Below are positions 55,170 to 64,000 of a stretch of 64,000 nt of DNA, piece after piece; position 1 is the first letter of the stretch, and every line of letters begins with the position of its first letter. The notes under the pieces were generated by a model. That model was not told the origin of the DNA. It saw nothing but the letters and a program-made list of their open reading frames with translations, and ran no database searches. Source of the DNA: an uncultured Clostridia bacterium (GTDB lineage Bacteria; Bacillota; Clostridia; Oscillospirales; Ruminococcaceae); the NCBI GenBank assembly GCA_946498095.1, contig CAMMMX010000008.1, positions 1 to 64,000 of the forward strand. Reading direction: 5' to 3'. A program made the translations under genes and the position numbers.

Positions 55170-56303
55170 CTAGATCTTGACGTTTTGATCTACATATCGC
55201 TTTTGTTTCCGGAAATCGGGCATATCGACGACTTTGGAGCCATTCATCAGCGATAAGGCGGACAGCATGGCGATACTGCTCCATTCGCATGCCTCGTAGA
55301 CGTCTACCGTTGGCGCTGCCTTGCCTTTGACGGCATTGATGAAGTCTTCAACGATAAAGAAGTCTCCGCCCCAGTGTCCAGCGCTACGCTGTTCTTCGGT
55401 GGCATGTTTGTAGCGTTCAGGCATGTACTCGTCCCAGAAGTCCTTGAGCGGACGCCAGGACGCGCTGTCGGTATCCTTATCCATGCCGGTAAGCCAGATT
55501 TTATGATCATCGCCCAACCCGCGGGGAGCTTCGTAGCAGCCTTTCGTTCCCTGCAGCGAATAATAGGACATATTATGCGGCCGTTCGGACAAGCAATCCA
55601 ACCGCAGCTTGACCATTTTTCCGCTTTCCATCTGGCACAGCGTAATCGTAGTGTCTTCCTGCCGGAAAGAGGGCTGCGTATGGTGTCCTGCACCCATACA
55701 GCACAGAGACTTGACGCGATCTCCCTCAAACCATTTCATCACCGGGCCGGCGCTGTGGGTAGGATAGAACATGCCGCGCAGTCCGAGCTGCCAATAGTTA
55801 CGCCAGAGGTTGACGCCTCCGACATTTTTGTGTACAATGCTTTTAATATTGTGCAGATATTCCCCTTCTCCGAAATAAACATCACCGAAAACGCCGCCCC
55901 GCACCATATTCATGATCAGCTGGTTTTCTGGGATGTAAAAATAATTTTCCGCCATCATGTAGACCTTACCGCTATGTTCGACGGCCTCTACCAGCCAGTA
56001 CATTTCGTCCATGGTCGTTCCGGCGGGGACCTCGCTCAGGACATGCTTCCCTGCATCCAATGCTGCCAACACCTGTTGAACGTGCAGCTGCATCGGTGTC
56101 GCAATAATGACCGCGTCGATATCGCTCGCGAGCATGTCCTCAAAAACGCGGTAGGTGTGCGAAATACCGTGTTTGCTTGCTTCCGCGGTCAGAACATCCT
56201 CGTCAATATCGCAAAATGCCTCTACCTGGACGTCTTCAATGCCGCGAAGACCTTGCAGGAAACAGATGCCACGTTTCCCTGCGATGCCAACTTTAATTGC
56301 CAT
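55170..56303 (-). CDS. Gfo/Idh/MocA family oxidoreductase 1
   Basis: A 377-residue NAD(P)-dependent sugar dehydrogenase-like protein. It has an N-terminal Rossmann fold (KVGIAGKRGICFLQGLRG; IIATPMQLH; EVPAGTTMDEMYWLVEAVE, where the lysine of the usual EKP motif is replaced) and a C-terminal Gfo/Idh domain. The AAAGG-type SD fits the ATG at 56303. It lies at the downstream end of the minus-strand sugar cluster. The loss of the EKP lysine may alter catalysis or the cofactor. Confidence 0.85.
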   Translation of the reverse strand: MAIKVGIAGKRGICFLQGLRGIEDVQVEAFCDIDEDVLTAEASKHGISHTYRVFEDMLASDIDAVIIATPMQLHVQQVLAALDAGKHVLSEVPAGTTMDEMYWLVEAVEHSGKVYMMAENYFYIPENQLIMNMVRGGVFGDVYFGEGEYLHNIKSIVHKNVGGVNLWRNYWQLGLRGMFYPTHSAGPVMKWFEGDRVKSLCCMGAGHHTQPSFRQEDTTITLCQMESGKMVKLRLDCLSERPHNMSYYSLQGTKGCYEAPRGLGDDHKIWLTGMDKDTDSASWRPLKDFWDEYMPERYKHATEEQRSAGHWGGDFFIVEDFINAVKGKAAPTVDVYEACEWSSIAMLSALSLMNGSKVVDMPDFRKQKRYVDQNVKI

Positions 56304-56360
56304 ATACGTCATTCCTTTCGTTCCCGTTTGATTGGAGACAGCCTTTACCGCCCCGAAATT

Positions 56361-56927
56361 TTACATCATAACAATTTTCTTTTGCTGTCTGTCTGCATCG
56401 TATACTTGCAGAATGTCTAAACCAATCGCATTGCCAACGCCCCTCCAGCGGTCCTCCATAGACTCGTCGGTCAGTACCGGCAGAAAACCAAGCGACAGAT
56501 AGGTTTTGATGGCTGGGATCCGTTCGTCGTCCGTGGTCAGAGTGACGCATTTACAGTCGCGCTGCGTAGCAAGCCAGCGCATGGGTTGCGCGCATAGCTG
56601 CAAGGCCAACCCTTTTCCGCGGACGGACGGATCAAGCGCAACCATATGCAGGTACCCAAGGCCGTTACCCTTGTCAACACCGGTTGCGCTGCCGACTGGC
56701 GTTCCCTCCGGCGAAAGCAGGTAAAAGATACTTTCCGGAACAATACCAGGATCGCCCAGCATCCATTCCTGAAAATTTTCCCTGCTCCATTCTTCGCCGG
56801 TAATACATGTCATCATGCGTGTCCACTGAGGCGTAAAAGAATCTCGGTGTGTGGTAAACTGATAACCTTCCGGTAGCGAGGGAGAGGGGAGTGTGCGTTT
56901 GCGCCACCACATTGTAAGCTGTTCCAT
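56361..56927 (-). CDS. GNAT family N-acetyltransferase
   Basis: A 188-residue acetyl-CoA-dependent transferase with the GNAT motif A VALDPSVRGKGLALQLC at about residues 115-131 and motif B around TYLSLGFLPV. The substrate is unknown. It lies between the two carbohydrate genes and, by spacing (~57 nt to the Gfo/Idh start, ~80 nt from lacZ 2), could be in the same transcript. Confidence 0.85.
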   Translation of the reverse strand: MEQLTMWWRKRTLPSPSLPEGYQFTTHRDSFTPQWTRMMTCITGEEWSRENFQEWMLGDPGIVPESIFYLLSPEGTPVGSATGVDKGNGLGYLHMVALDPSVRGKGLALQLCAQPMRWLATQRDCKCVTLTTDDERIPAIKTYLSLGFLPVLTDESMEDRWRGVGNAIGLDILQVYDADRQQKKIVMM

Positions 56928-57007
56928 ATTGATGTCTATCCTTCCATATTAAAATTCTTTTTGAGAGCGGTTCAAGCCGGTATCATACTGCTAAAAGTCT
57001 CTATTGG

Positions 57008-60000
57008 CTAGTCGATTGCTGTTCGAATAGTGAACGCCAGGTGATAGATGCCGGGGCGAACACGGAATTCATCATGTAGGTTTTGGCTCCATCCATCATC
57101 ACCGCCGAGCCCGGCATGTGTACAGTCGAGGTTGACAAAAATCTCATCCCGGCGACGCAGCTTGTAGGGATGTGTCGCTTGGTAAATGTCCTGTATGGTT
57201 GAGTGGTGTGCGTCAAAGTGAAAAGTTCCTTTGGCTTCGAAGGAAACGCAAACGCCGTCTCCAAAGAAGCGGACCCATCGGACGTCTTCATGTCCGCCAC
57301 ACTCACAGGGAGGAAGAAAGGGAAAATCCTGCTGTGCTACACGAGAAGTGTATACACCCATCAACGCGCCTTTTTTGCGGTCGGCGTAGCTTTCCTGCGG
57401 GCCGCGTCCGTAGAAGGACATTTCCTCCAACGAAGGGGACAGCGTAAAACCGACACCCACGCGCGGCAGATGGCGCAGTGACGTATCGATATCGAACAGG
57501 ATGTCTGTGTCGATGCTGCCATCCGGGTGGACTGTGTAACGGGTACGAATTTCGATCCATTGCGCTGCTGCGTCTGCTTGCTCCCGTGAGACCACCTCGG
57601 CGAAAGCGCTCCCATCAGACATTGTGGCGACAGTGATGCTGTCCAGGGTGCGCTGTAGACGGTCATAACCACAATGCAGCCAGTCGGAAAGGATGCCGTA
57701 AGGCGCGTGGTTGGTCCCATAGTCAATAGCGGTCGCAGGACGGAAAAAGCGGTTTTCCCCGCCGAACCAAATTATTTTACCATTGCGCGAAAAAGATGTA
57801 ATCAGACCACTTTCGCGGCAAAGGCGAAGCGTAAAACCTTGCCCGGCGAATACGATAGCATCCTCCTCGTCCCGAACGACAACGCTGGGGAGGAAAGCGG
57901 GATGCGGCACTGGGAGCGTACGTGTCGACTTAGCGGGAAGTGGAAACTGGTTTTCGTACAGAATATACCCCGCGTTGCAAAAGGGCGTTTCATGGCGGTA
58001 ACGAACTGTCCAGGTGACGAAAAGCTCACCGGTCAGATCAGCAAATGGGGATGCATCCATACGCACGGTTCCATCTGACATCGGCTGGACTGGCTCGTCA
58101 GGCAGGGCTTCCCCAGCATCAATTGGGGTTCCATCGCACAAAACGGTGTAGGAGAAGGTGAAGGCGTCGCTGGAGAGGTTGTCACAGCGGTTACGTATTG
58201 TGTAAACACCGGGAGCGTCCTGTACAAGTTTCACAGGGGATTGGCAGTGCTTGATTTCATATGCAGCAGGCTTAGGAGTCAGATCGGGGGCGACGACACC
58301 GTTCGCCGTCATCCAGCCGGCGTTGAGAAAATCGGTAAACCCTTCGAAGTCGCCGCCGATTCCCCAATGGGTTTGACCGTCCTTTACCAGTGGGAAGGCC
58401 TTGTCCTGCCAATCCCAGATGAACCCACCCTGGTAGGACGGCTGTTTTTCCACAAGATCCCAATATTTATAGAAGTTTCCGCCGCTGTTTCCGCACTGGT
58501 AGGCATATTCGACTTGGACAAGAGGGCGTTTATCCGACGCGTCTCCTAGGCATGTTTCGATATCCCAAGGACGCATATACATTGGGCAGCGGATGTCGGA
58601 GACGTCCGCACCCGGCGCGCCGCTTTCATATTGAACCAGACGCGTCGCATCGCAGCTGCGGATCCAGTTGGCCATTGCTGCATGGGAGCTCCCCAGGCCG
58701 GATTCATTCCCAAGCGACCAACTGACGATACAGGGGTGATTCCTATGTGTTAGGACATTGCGGATTCCCCGCTCAAGAAAAGCGGCGCTCCAAGCGGGAT
58801 GGTTAGCTAAATAGCCACCCAGCCCATGCGTTTCCAGGTTTGTCTCACAGACGACGTACATACCATATTGATCGCATAGGTCATACCAAATTGGATCGCA
58901 GGGGTAGTGGCTGGTGCGGACCGCATTGAAATTAAGTCGTTTCATCAACTTGATTTCTTCTTCCATATGCGCACGTGGAACACTCCGGCCACTCTGGAAA
59001 CAGTACTCATGACGATCTACGCCGCGGAAGATCATCCGCTGTCCGTTCAGTTTGATGACGCCGTCCTCGATTTCGATACGTCGAAACCCGGTTCGGGCGC
59101 TTTCAAAGTCTACCTCCGTCCCGTCGGGCGCCACCAGCGCCAGTGTTACCGTGTAAAGGTAGGGGGCATCGGCGTACCATTTACGGACAGCTGGCAGGCG
59201 CATCATCAGAAGTGCCCAGCCGCGCTTGGGTGTCGGATGAGGCAGGTGCTCTTTACAAGGGTACATCGACGTATCGGTAGCAAATGGGGCGGATATTTCC
59301 CCGGCTAATACGCCCGAGGTGTCATATAACCGAAGCCGGACGCTATAGTCGGCAAAACCGTTACGTTCATTGGTTTCACAACGAACCATAAGTGTCGCGC
59401 TCTCACCGTGGCGATCCGGGAGGGCAGAGACAGAAAAATCCCGAATATGCTGGAACGGCTTGGCAATCAGGACGACGCTTCGGAAAATTCCTGAGAGATG
59501 CCAATAGTCCTGATCCTCTAGGTAAGTACCGTCGGAGAATTTGAAGACCAAAACGGCAATTTGGTTTTTCCCTGGCCGCAGAAAGCGGGTGACGCAAAAG
59601 TCCGCAGGTATTTTGCTATCCTGGGAGTAACCGACAGGTTGCCCGTTGATCCAAAGGTAAAACGCTGATTCCACACCGCCAAAATGCAGAAAGCATTCTC
59701 GGCCGGCAAAGTCGTTGGGGAGGGAAAAGGTGTGCAGGTAAGCACCGGTTGGATTGTCCTGTTGTGGGACATGCGGCGGTGCGTAAATCGTTTCGCTTCG
59801 ATTGGAGTACGGCGTAATTTCTAACCCTGGCTCAGCCTTAGTGTCGAAAGGATAGACGTAATTGGTATAAATAGGCGGGCTGAAACCGTGGCTCTCCCAG
59901 TTAGACGGTACCGGAATATCGACGAAGCCGTCTGCGTCAAAATCCGTCCCACCAAAGTTGTCAGGTACCTCGTCGGGATTTTTGTAGATGCGAAAACGCC

Positions 60001-60169
60001 AAATACCGTCCAGAGAGAGGGTATAACGGGATGCTTCACGGTCACAGCAGCGGGCTTGCTCCTCCGACTCATATGCCCCCCAGGGCGTATGGGCAAGTTC
60101 CCGGCCAATCTGCGTGACTGCTTCATTTTCCCAATCCCGTTTCAGATGAAAAGCGGAAAAATCTATCAT
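57008..60169 (-). CDS. GH2 beta-galactosidase (LacZ type), copy 2
   Basis: A 1053-residue cytoplasmic GH2 enzyme with five-domain layout. The acid/base is E489 in SLGNESGLGSSH and the nucleophile E554 in VQVEYAYQCGNSGG. The nucleophile context (VEYAY-CGN) differs from copy 1 (CEYAHAMGN), so the two genes are clearly divergent and may prefer different beta-galactosides or other GH2 substrates. It is embedded in a cluster with Gfo/Idh and sugar isomerase genes, unlike copy 1, which stands alone. Confidence 0.9.
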   Translation of the reverse strand: MIDFSAFHLKRDWENEAVTQIGRELAHTPWGAYESEEQARCCDREASRYTLSLDGIWRFRIYKNPDEVPDNFGGTDFDADGFVDIPVPSNWESHGFSPPIYTNYVYPFDTKAEPGLEITPYSNRSETIYAPPHVPQQDNPTGAYLHTFSLPNDFAGRECFLHFGGVESAFYLWINGQPVGYSQDSKIPADFCVTRFLRPGKNQIAVLVFKFSDGTYLEDQDYWHLSGIFRSVVLIAKPFQHIRDFSVSALPDRHGESATLMVRCETNERNGFADYSVRLRLYDTSGVLAGEISAPFATDTSMYPCKEHLPHPTPKRGWALLMMRLPAVRKWYADAPYLYTVTLALVAPDGTEVDFESARTGFRRIEIEDGVIKLNGQRMIFRGVDRHEYCFQSGRSVPRAHMEEEIKLMKRLNFNAVRTSHYPCDPIWYDLCDQYGMYVVCETNLETHGLGGYLANHPAWSAAFLERGIRNVLTHRNHPCIVSWSLGNESGLGSSHAAMANWIRSCDATRLVQYESGAPGADVSDIRCPMYMRPWDIETCLGDASDKRPLVQVEYAYQCGNSGGNFYKYWDLVEKQPSYQGGFIWDWQDKAFPLVKDGQTHWGIGGDFEGFTDFLNAGWMTANGVVAPDLTPKPAAYEIKHCQSPVKLVQDAPGVYTIRNRCDNLSSDAFTFSYTVLCDGTPIDAGEALPDEPVQPMSDGTVRMDASPFADLTGELFVTWTVRYRHETPFCNAGYILYENQFPLPAKSTRTLPVPHPAFLPSVVVRDEEDAIVFAGQGFTLRLCRESGLITSFSRNGKIIWFGGENRFFRPATAIDYGTNHAPYGILSDWLHCGYDRLQRTLDSITVATMSDGSAFAEVVSREQADAAAQWIEIRTRYTVHPDGSIDTDILFDIDTSLRHLPRVGVGFTLSPSLEEMSFYGRGPQESYADRKKGALMGVYTSRVAQQDFPFLPPCECGGHEDVRWVRFFGDGVCVSFEAKGTFHFDAHHSTIQDIYQATHPYKLRRRDEIFVNLDCTHAGLGGDDGWSQNLHDEFRVRPGIYHLAFTIRTAID

Positions 60170-60238
60170 TTGAACCTCCTTGAAAAAAGAACGGCTGCTG
60201 CCTTTCCGAAAGGAAAGACAGGACAGCCATTATATGAT

Positions 60239-61294
60239 TTATTTTTCAAAAAAGATAACTTGGTTGGTTCGCGCCGATTCGAAACAAGCTTCCATCAGCT
60301 TCATCACGCGCATGACCTCACAGTTTTTGACGATCGGTTCGTCCACTGTGCCCTGGATGACACCGCAAACATTACGATAAAAGTCGCCAAGATCCGGGTG
60401 CTCGAATTGGACGGGCTGTTCATGGATCGACTTCTCATCGCGAGGCGCCATCGTTTTAGTCAATCCGGCGGCAGTACGGATCGGAGTCACCTCGCCCTCA
60501 TCATAAACGTCAACCTTGACAATTTTACCTTCTTCTGTCCACGGTTCCAGCACGGCCGTACCGTTTACGCCCAGGACATACCAACGGGGAAAACTGATGA
60601 AATTATTGGTGCCTACTTCAACCAAAGCAGTCATACCATTTTCATATGTCAGCAGGACTTTAAAACCATCGTCTACCTCGTCGTTGGTAATATTGGTCAG
60701 CTCACAGTAGACCTTGGTGATCTTCATATCGGTGATCATGGCAGCCTGGTCCAGCAAATGAACACCCCAGTCAAGAATCATGCCGCCGCCGTGCGCCTTT
60801 TCGTTGCGCCAGTCGCCGGGGATACCGCGGGAACCATGTACGCGCGACTCAAAGGAAAAGATTTCCCCAAGCTCGTTTTTCTGCAGCATCCGTTTGACAG
60901 TGACATAGTCTCCATCCCAGCGACGGTTCTGGTGTACGAACAGCTTAACCCCGTTGCATTCCGCCGCCGCGACCATCTCGCCGAACTCTGCGCTGCTGAG
61001 CGCCGCCGGCTTTTCACACACAACATTCTTGCCTGCGTCCATTGCCCGGATACAGACTTCCTTGTGTACATCGTTGGGGATGGCGACCAATACGAGATCC
61101 ACTTGAGGATCCGCCAGCAATGCGTCATAGGAGTCGTAGATGAACAGACCCTTTTCCCGGGCAATGTCGCAGCGCTCCTGTTTGATGTCGTAGATGCCCG
61201 TCAAGTTCAGATCGCTGACTGCGGGGATCAGGTTGTGGGTATGGAACCCACCCATGCCGCCATAACCGACGACAGCTATGTTGGTTTTTTTCAT
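60239..61294 (-). CDS. Gfo/Idh/MocA family oxidoreductase 2
   Basis: A 351-residue NAD(P)-dependent oxidoreductase with an intact Rossmann motif (AVVGYGGMGGFHTHNL) and the canonical CEKPAALS motif, then the Gfo/Idh C-terminal fold (WDYG-like GMILDWGVHLLDQAAM). It probably oxidises a sugar or polyol. I start at ATG 61294 (GGAGA upstream). It is transcribed with lacZ 2, 69 nt downstream. A TTGACA-like -35 on the minus strand (61429-61424) upstream lacks a convincing -10. Confidence 0.9.
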   Translation of the reverse strand: MKKTNIAVVGYGGMGGFHTHNLIPAVSDLNLTGIYDIKQERCDIAREKGLFIYDSYDALLADPQVDLVLVAIPNDVHKEVCIRAMDAGKNVVCEKPAALSSAEFGEMVAAAECNGVKLFVHQNRRWDGDYVTVKRMLQKNELGEIFSFESRVHGSRGIPGDWRNEKAHGGGMILDWGVHLLDQAAMITDMKITKVYCELTNITNDEVDDGFKVLLTYENGMTALVEVGTNNFISFPRWYVLGVNGTAVLEPWTEEGKIVKVDVYDEGEVTPIRTAAGLTKTMAPRDEKSIHEQPVQFEHPDLGDFYRNVCGVIQGTVDEPIVKNCEVMRVMKLMEACFESARTNQVIFFEK

Positions 61295-61334
61295 GCTTTT
61301 TGTATCTCCGTTTCCAATTTGCATTCAGGCGGCT

Positions 61335-61357
61335 ACGGGAGCGTGTCATGCTCCCGT
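61335..61357 (-). other. Intercistronic hairpin
   Basis: ACGGGAGC (61335-61342) and GCTCCCGT (61350-61357) with a 7-nt loop, between the isomerase and Gfo/Idh 2 genes. There is no U-run, so it may separate or stabilise parts of the mRNA. Confidence 0.45.
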
Positions 61358-61437
61358 CGAAACCGCTATGAGAACCGTTTGACAGGGTATATTTGTGGAT
61401 ATGTAATAGTATCAAACGGCGTCTGTCAAGGGACAAA

Positions 61438-62403
61438 TTACGCCCAGAACATGCTGGTGCGATCTTCAAATATCATTGTTTCCTTTAGGTTCGCAATTGC
61501 TTTGCATAGGCCCTCCTGATTGCTCATCAGGCTGTCCTCATGTTCAATGGAAACCGCGTAGTCGTAACCGACCTTACGCAGTGCAGACATAATATCTTTC
61601 CATTTTGCAGTATCCAATCCATAACCGACACTGCGGAAAATCCAAGAACGATTCAGCTCGTCGGAATAGGGCTTTGTATCGAGCACACCCGTAACGGCTG
61701 TGTTGTAGGCGTCGATTTTGGTGTCCTTGGCATGGAAATGGAAGATGGCGTCGCCGAGCTTCCGGATGACCATGACCGGATCCATACCCTGCCAAATCAG
61801 GTGACTGGGATCGAGGTTCGCACCAATTTCCGGACCGACCGCTTCACGGATGCGGAGCATGGTTTCGGTATTGTAGACGCAGAAGCCCGGATGCAGCTCA
61901 AAGGCAATCTTGTCAACGCCATGCGCTTTGGCAAACTGGACAAAGCTTTTCCAGTAAGGAATGAGCTTTTCATTCCATTGCCAGTCAAGAATGGCAAGAA
62001 AATCCTCCGGCCAAGGACAGGTAACCCAGTTAGGGTATTTGGAGTCCTCGCAGTCACCGGGACAGCCGGAAAAAGTATTAATTTGATGGATACCGAGTTT
62101 TTCCGCCAGCAAGACACAGTCGTGCAGATCGTCGTCAAACTTTTTGGCGATAGCCTTGTCCGGATGAATCGGATTTCCGTGACAGCTCAGAGCGGAAATT
62201 TCCATGCCGTATTTCGCAATAACGTCCTGGAATTCCTTCCGTTTGGTATCGTCGGCCAGAAGAACCTTGGGATCACAATGCGCTTTGCCGGGAAAACCGC
62301 CGCAGCCAATTTCTATCATCTGCACCCCTTGGGCTTTGAGAAATTTCAGTGTTTCCTCCAAGCTGCGATCACCGAACAGTACGGTAAATACGCCAAGTTT
62401 CAT
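61438..62403 (-). CDS. Sugar phosphate isomerase/epimerase 1
   Basis: A 321-residue xylose-isomerase-like TIM barrel (AP_endonuc_2 family). Metal-ligand regions visible: IEIGCGGFPGKAHCDP, SALSCHGNPIHPDKA, FELHPGFCVYNTETML, NLDPSHLIWQGMDP, FHFHAKDTKID and SIEHEDSLMS. Such proteins act as sugar isomerases, epimerases or 3-keto-sugar enzymes. Start ATG 62403, AAAGGA upstream. It shares the cluster with two more members of the same superfamily. Confidence 0.87.
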   Translation of the reverse strand: MKLGVFTVLFGDRSLEETLKFLKAQGVQMIEIGCGGFPGKAHCDPKVLLADDTKRKEFQDVIAKYGMEISALSCHGNPIHPDKAIAKKFDDDLHDCVLLAEKLGIHQINTFSGCPGDCEDSKYPNWVTCPWPEDFLAILDWQWNEKLIPYWKSFVQFAKAHGVDKIAFELHPGFCVYNTETMLRIREAVGPEIGANLDPSHLIWQGMDPVMVIRKLGDAIFHFHAKDTKIDAYNTAVTGVLDTKPYSDELNRSWIFRSVGYGLDTAKWKDIMSALRKVGYDYAVSIEHEDSLMSNQEGLCKAIANLKETMIFEDRTSMFWA

Positions 62404-62532
62404 TGCTGTTTCCATCCTTTCTCTCGAAACGTGGGAAGCTTTGTCCATGTGATTGTGTGATGCGTCTTTCGCTGGCACAGGACATAGCACCCAGTTTGAA
62501 ACGAATTTTCAAACTTGTTTCCTCGTGATTTA

Positions 62533-63255
62533 TTAAAAAGTGTCTTTGATATAGGAGACGCTTCGCTGTACGTCGGTGATGCCGTCCGGCTCCGGATTAT
62601 CGTTTTCAATGATGATAGCATCCACTCCGAGCTCAACAGCGCAGTCATAGACTGCCTGGCAAGGCGCGTCGCCGCTGCCTATGGACAAAGGGTGTCCGTT
62701 ACGGCCGTCCTTCAGATGGATCAATGGGATACGGTCACGGTGCGCCCGGATAAAGGCGACAGGATCGTATCCAGCATGATACGCCCAGAAGGTGTCCAGT
62801 TCCAGAAAAGCGTCCGTACGGTCCAGGATATGTTCCAGCACCGTTTTTCCGCCGAAGATCTTGAACTCCTGATCGTGGTTGTGATACCCCAGCGTCAGCC
62901 CTTGCGCTTGGAGCTTTGGTTGCAACGTGTTTATCGTATCCAGCAGGGCATTCATGGCCTCTTCGGTATCGGTCATATACCAGGGGATGATGATTTTATC
63001 ATTGCCGATTGCCTTATGGAAGGCAACAGTCCCGTCAAAGTCATTTTCAAGCAGATCCAGTGCGACATGCGCGCCGATCACCTTCAATCCGTTACTGCTC
63101 AACAGGGAAGAGGTTTCCTCTGTTGACATATCGCCGAAACCGGCGAATTCGACATAACGGATCCCCATGTCGGCAACCTTTTTCAGAGGAGAAGCAAAAC
63201 CATTTTCGGTTTCGCCACGCAGCGTATAGAGCTGTAAGCCCATGTTTTCAACCAT
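62533..63255 (-). CDS. Sugar phosphate isomerase/epimerase 2
   Basis: A 240-residue compact TIM barrel of the same superfamily. Motifs: MGLQLYTLRGETE, GIRYVEFAGFGDM, LGYHNHDQEF, FLELDTFWAYHAGYDP, LIHLKDG and IIIENDNP. Size and the YTLR start resemble IolE/YcjR-like proteins, often seen beside Gfo/Idh dehydrogenases. GGGAGG precedes the ATG. Confidence 0.88.
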   Translation of the reverse strand: MVENMGLQLYTLRGETENGFASPLKKVADMGIRYVEFAGFGDMSTEETSSLLSSNGLKVIGAHVALDLLENDFDGTVAFHKAIGNDKIIIPWYMTDTEEAMNALLDTINTLQPKLQAQGLTLGYHNHDQEFKIFGGKTVLEHILDRTDAFLELDTFWAYHAGYDPVAFIRAHRDRIPLIHLKDGRNGHPLSIGSGDAPCQAVYDCAVELGVDAIIIENDNPEPDGITDVQRSVSYIKDTF

Positions 63256-63279
63256 TGTAAGACCTCCCGTCCGGTAATG

Positions 63280-64000
63280 TCAGACCATCAGGTTCTTGAT
63301 ATAACGGATAGTAAACTCCACGCCTCTGCGTCCAAGCTCTCCGCTCCAGTTTTCGGAGTGCGGCTCGATGCTCAGTACGCCATCATATTTCTTTGCATAT
63401 AGTACTGCAAGGAAAGCTCCCCAGTTGGTCTGGTCGAGACCGGCTGGCGGATCGTCAAAGCGCTCTCCGTCAATGACCAAGGAACCTTTGATATGGACAT
63501 GGTAGAAACGGTGACCCCATTTCTTCATCTCAGACAGTACATCCGCGCCGGCATAGGTCGCATGGGATGGGTCATATTTAATTCCCAGTTCCGGAAGAGC
63601 TCCGTGAATTACCGTCCAGGCCGGATCGGAATGGACAAAAGAGTTCCAGCGGCAGTTGTATGTGGCTATCTTTACACCCTTCTCCTTGCCATACGCGAGC
63701 AAAACTTTGAAATACTGAATCGCGTTGGTACAGTTCTGATAAAAAGATTCGCCCTCCAGATAGTTACAGCCAGTGTTGTAGACTGGGCAGCCTACTTTGG
63801 CGCAGAAATCGATTTGCATTTTTTCCTTCTGGAGCCATACCTCGTTGAAGGAGTTGTCATCATTGATGCGGGGAACACCCCAGCAACCAACGGAACAAAT
63901 TTTGATGCCATATTTCTGGGACAGTGCGGCAACAGAATCCGCCTTGGCCAGCATATCTTCGATGTCAGTACCGTCATTGGTGCAAATTTCCATATTCTTC
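63280..64000 (-). CDS. Sugar phosphate isomerase/epimerase 3 (5' end outside window)
   Basis: The third TIM-barrel isomerase/epimerase. The visible ~240 residues contain VEICTNDGTD-like EICTNDGTD, the metal regions GIKYDPSHATYAGADV and FYHVHIKGSLVID, and LSIEPHSENW. The frame continues without a stop to the window edge, and no SD is visible before the internal ATG at 63993, so the gene almost certainly begins upstream. It ends 25 nt before isomerase 2, so all are co-transcribed. Confidence 0.82.
   Translation of the reverse strand, partial: KNMEICTNDGTDIEDMLAKADSVAALSQKYGIKICSVGCWGVPRINDDNSFNEVWLQKEKMQIDFCAKVGCPVYNTGCNYLEGESFYQNCTNAIQYFKVLLAYGKEKGVKIATYNCRWNSFVHSDPAWTVIHGALPELGIKYDPSHATYAGADVLSEMKKWGHRFYHVHIKGSLVIDGERFDDPPAGLDQTNWGAFLAVLYAKKYDGVLSIEPHSENWSGELGRRGVEFTIRYIKNLMV

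Overview
The window looks like chromosome from a low-to-mid GC Gram-positive anaerobe of the class Clostridia, probably a gut Oscillospiraceae-like lineage. The evidence is gene content and order: a type III glutamine synthetase beside an ANTAR regulator, ylxM-ffh-rpsP-khpA-rimM-trmD, hprK-PHP-glcK-murB-rapZ-whiA-dnaE-pfkA, a YlmC/YmxH sporulation-type PRC-barrel protein, a Na+-translocating decarboxylase beta subunit, and SD-rich starts with many TTG/GTG initiators. Many promoters match TTGACA-17-TATAAT closely. Taxonomy is an inference from content only.

Layout. 1-5.8 kb: membrane functions (decarboxylase beta subunit with a tiny gamma-like partner, CNNM/HlyC protein, AI-2E-type permease, DUF368/PopT lipid carrier transporter) and a P-loop kinase. 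5.9-11.4 kb: glutamine synthetase III with a structured leader, a divergent ANTAR regulator with a 16-codon upstream ORF, dapF and a patatin-like lipase. 11.4-13.0 kb: a gene-free block that looks like a ~1.2 kb structured non-coding transcript. It has a consensus promoter, more than a dozen perfect hairpins, five copies of a GGNNTGAGNCC motif and a strong terminal hairpin. I regard it as the most interesting part of the window. 13.1-15.5 kb: a small membrane protein, an odd ORF-poor segment and a sigma-factor gene broken by an in-frame TAG. 15.7-18 kb: queuosine-precursor salvage (queT plus an overlapping radical SAM gene) and dusB.

18.2-26.9 kb: the SRP/ribosome-maturation operon, HPr, uvrC, rsmD, coaD and two small conserved proteins. 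27-28.4 kb: tRNA-Pro(GGG) followed by a decayed tyrosine integrase, the scar of an excised or decayed element. 28.7-31.8 kb: TspO, a signal-less M23/LysM endolysin-like protein and an iron-sulfur aldo/keto reductase. 32-37.4 kb: a five-gene operon of four FtsX-like permeases (a duplicated two-gene unit) and one ABC ATPase lacking canonical catalytic motifs. 37.7-40.9 kb: a GH2 beta-galactosidase and tRNA-Leu(CAA). 41-42.6 kb: a decay zone with gene relics. 42.6-55 kb: an XRE/TPR regulator, an acetyltransferase and the hprK-to-pfkA housekeeping run. HPr kinase here and HPr at 22.5 kb supply the core of carbon catabolite control. 55.1-64 kb, all on the minus strand: a sugar-catabolic cluster with three TIM-barrel sugar isomerases/epimerases (one cut by the window edge), two Gfo/Idh oxidoreductases and a second GH2 galactosidase, plus a GNAT acetyltransferase.
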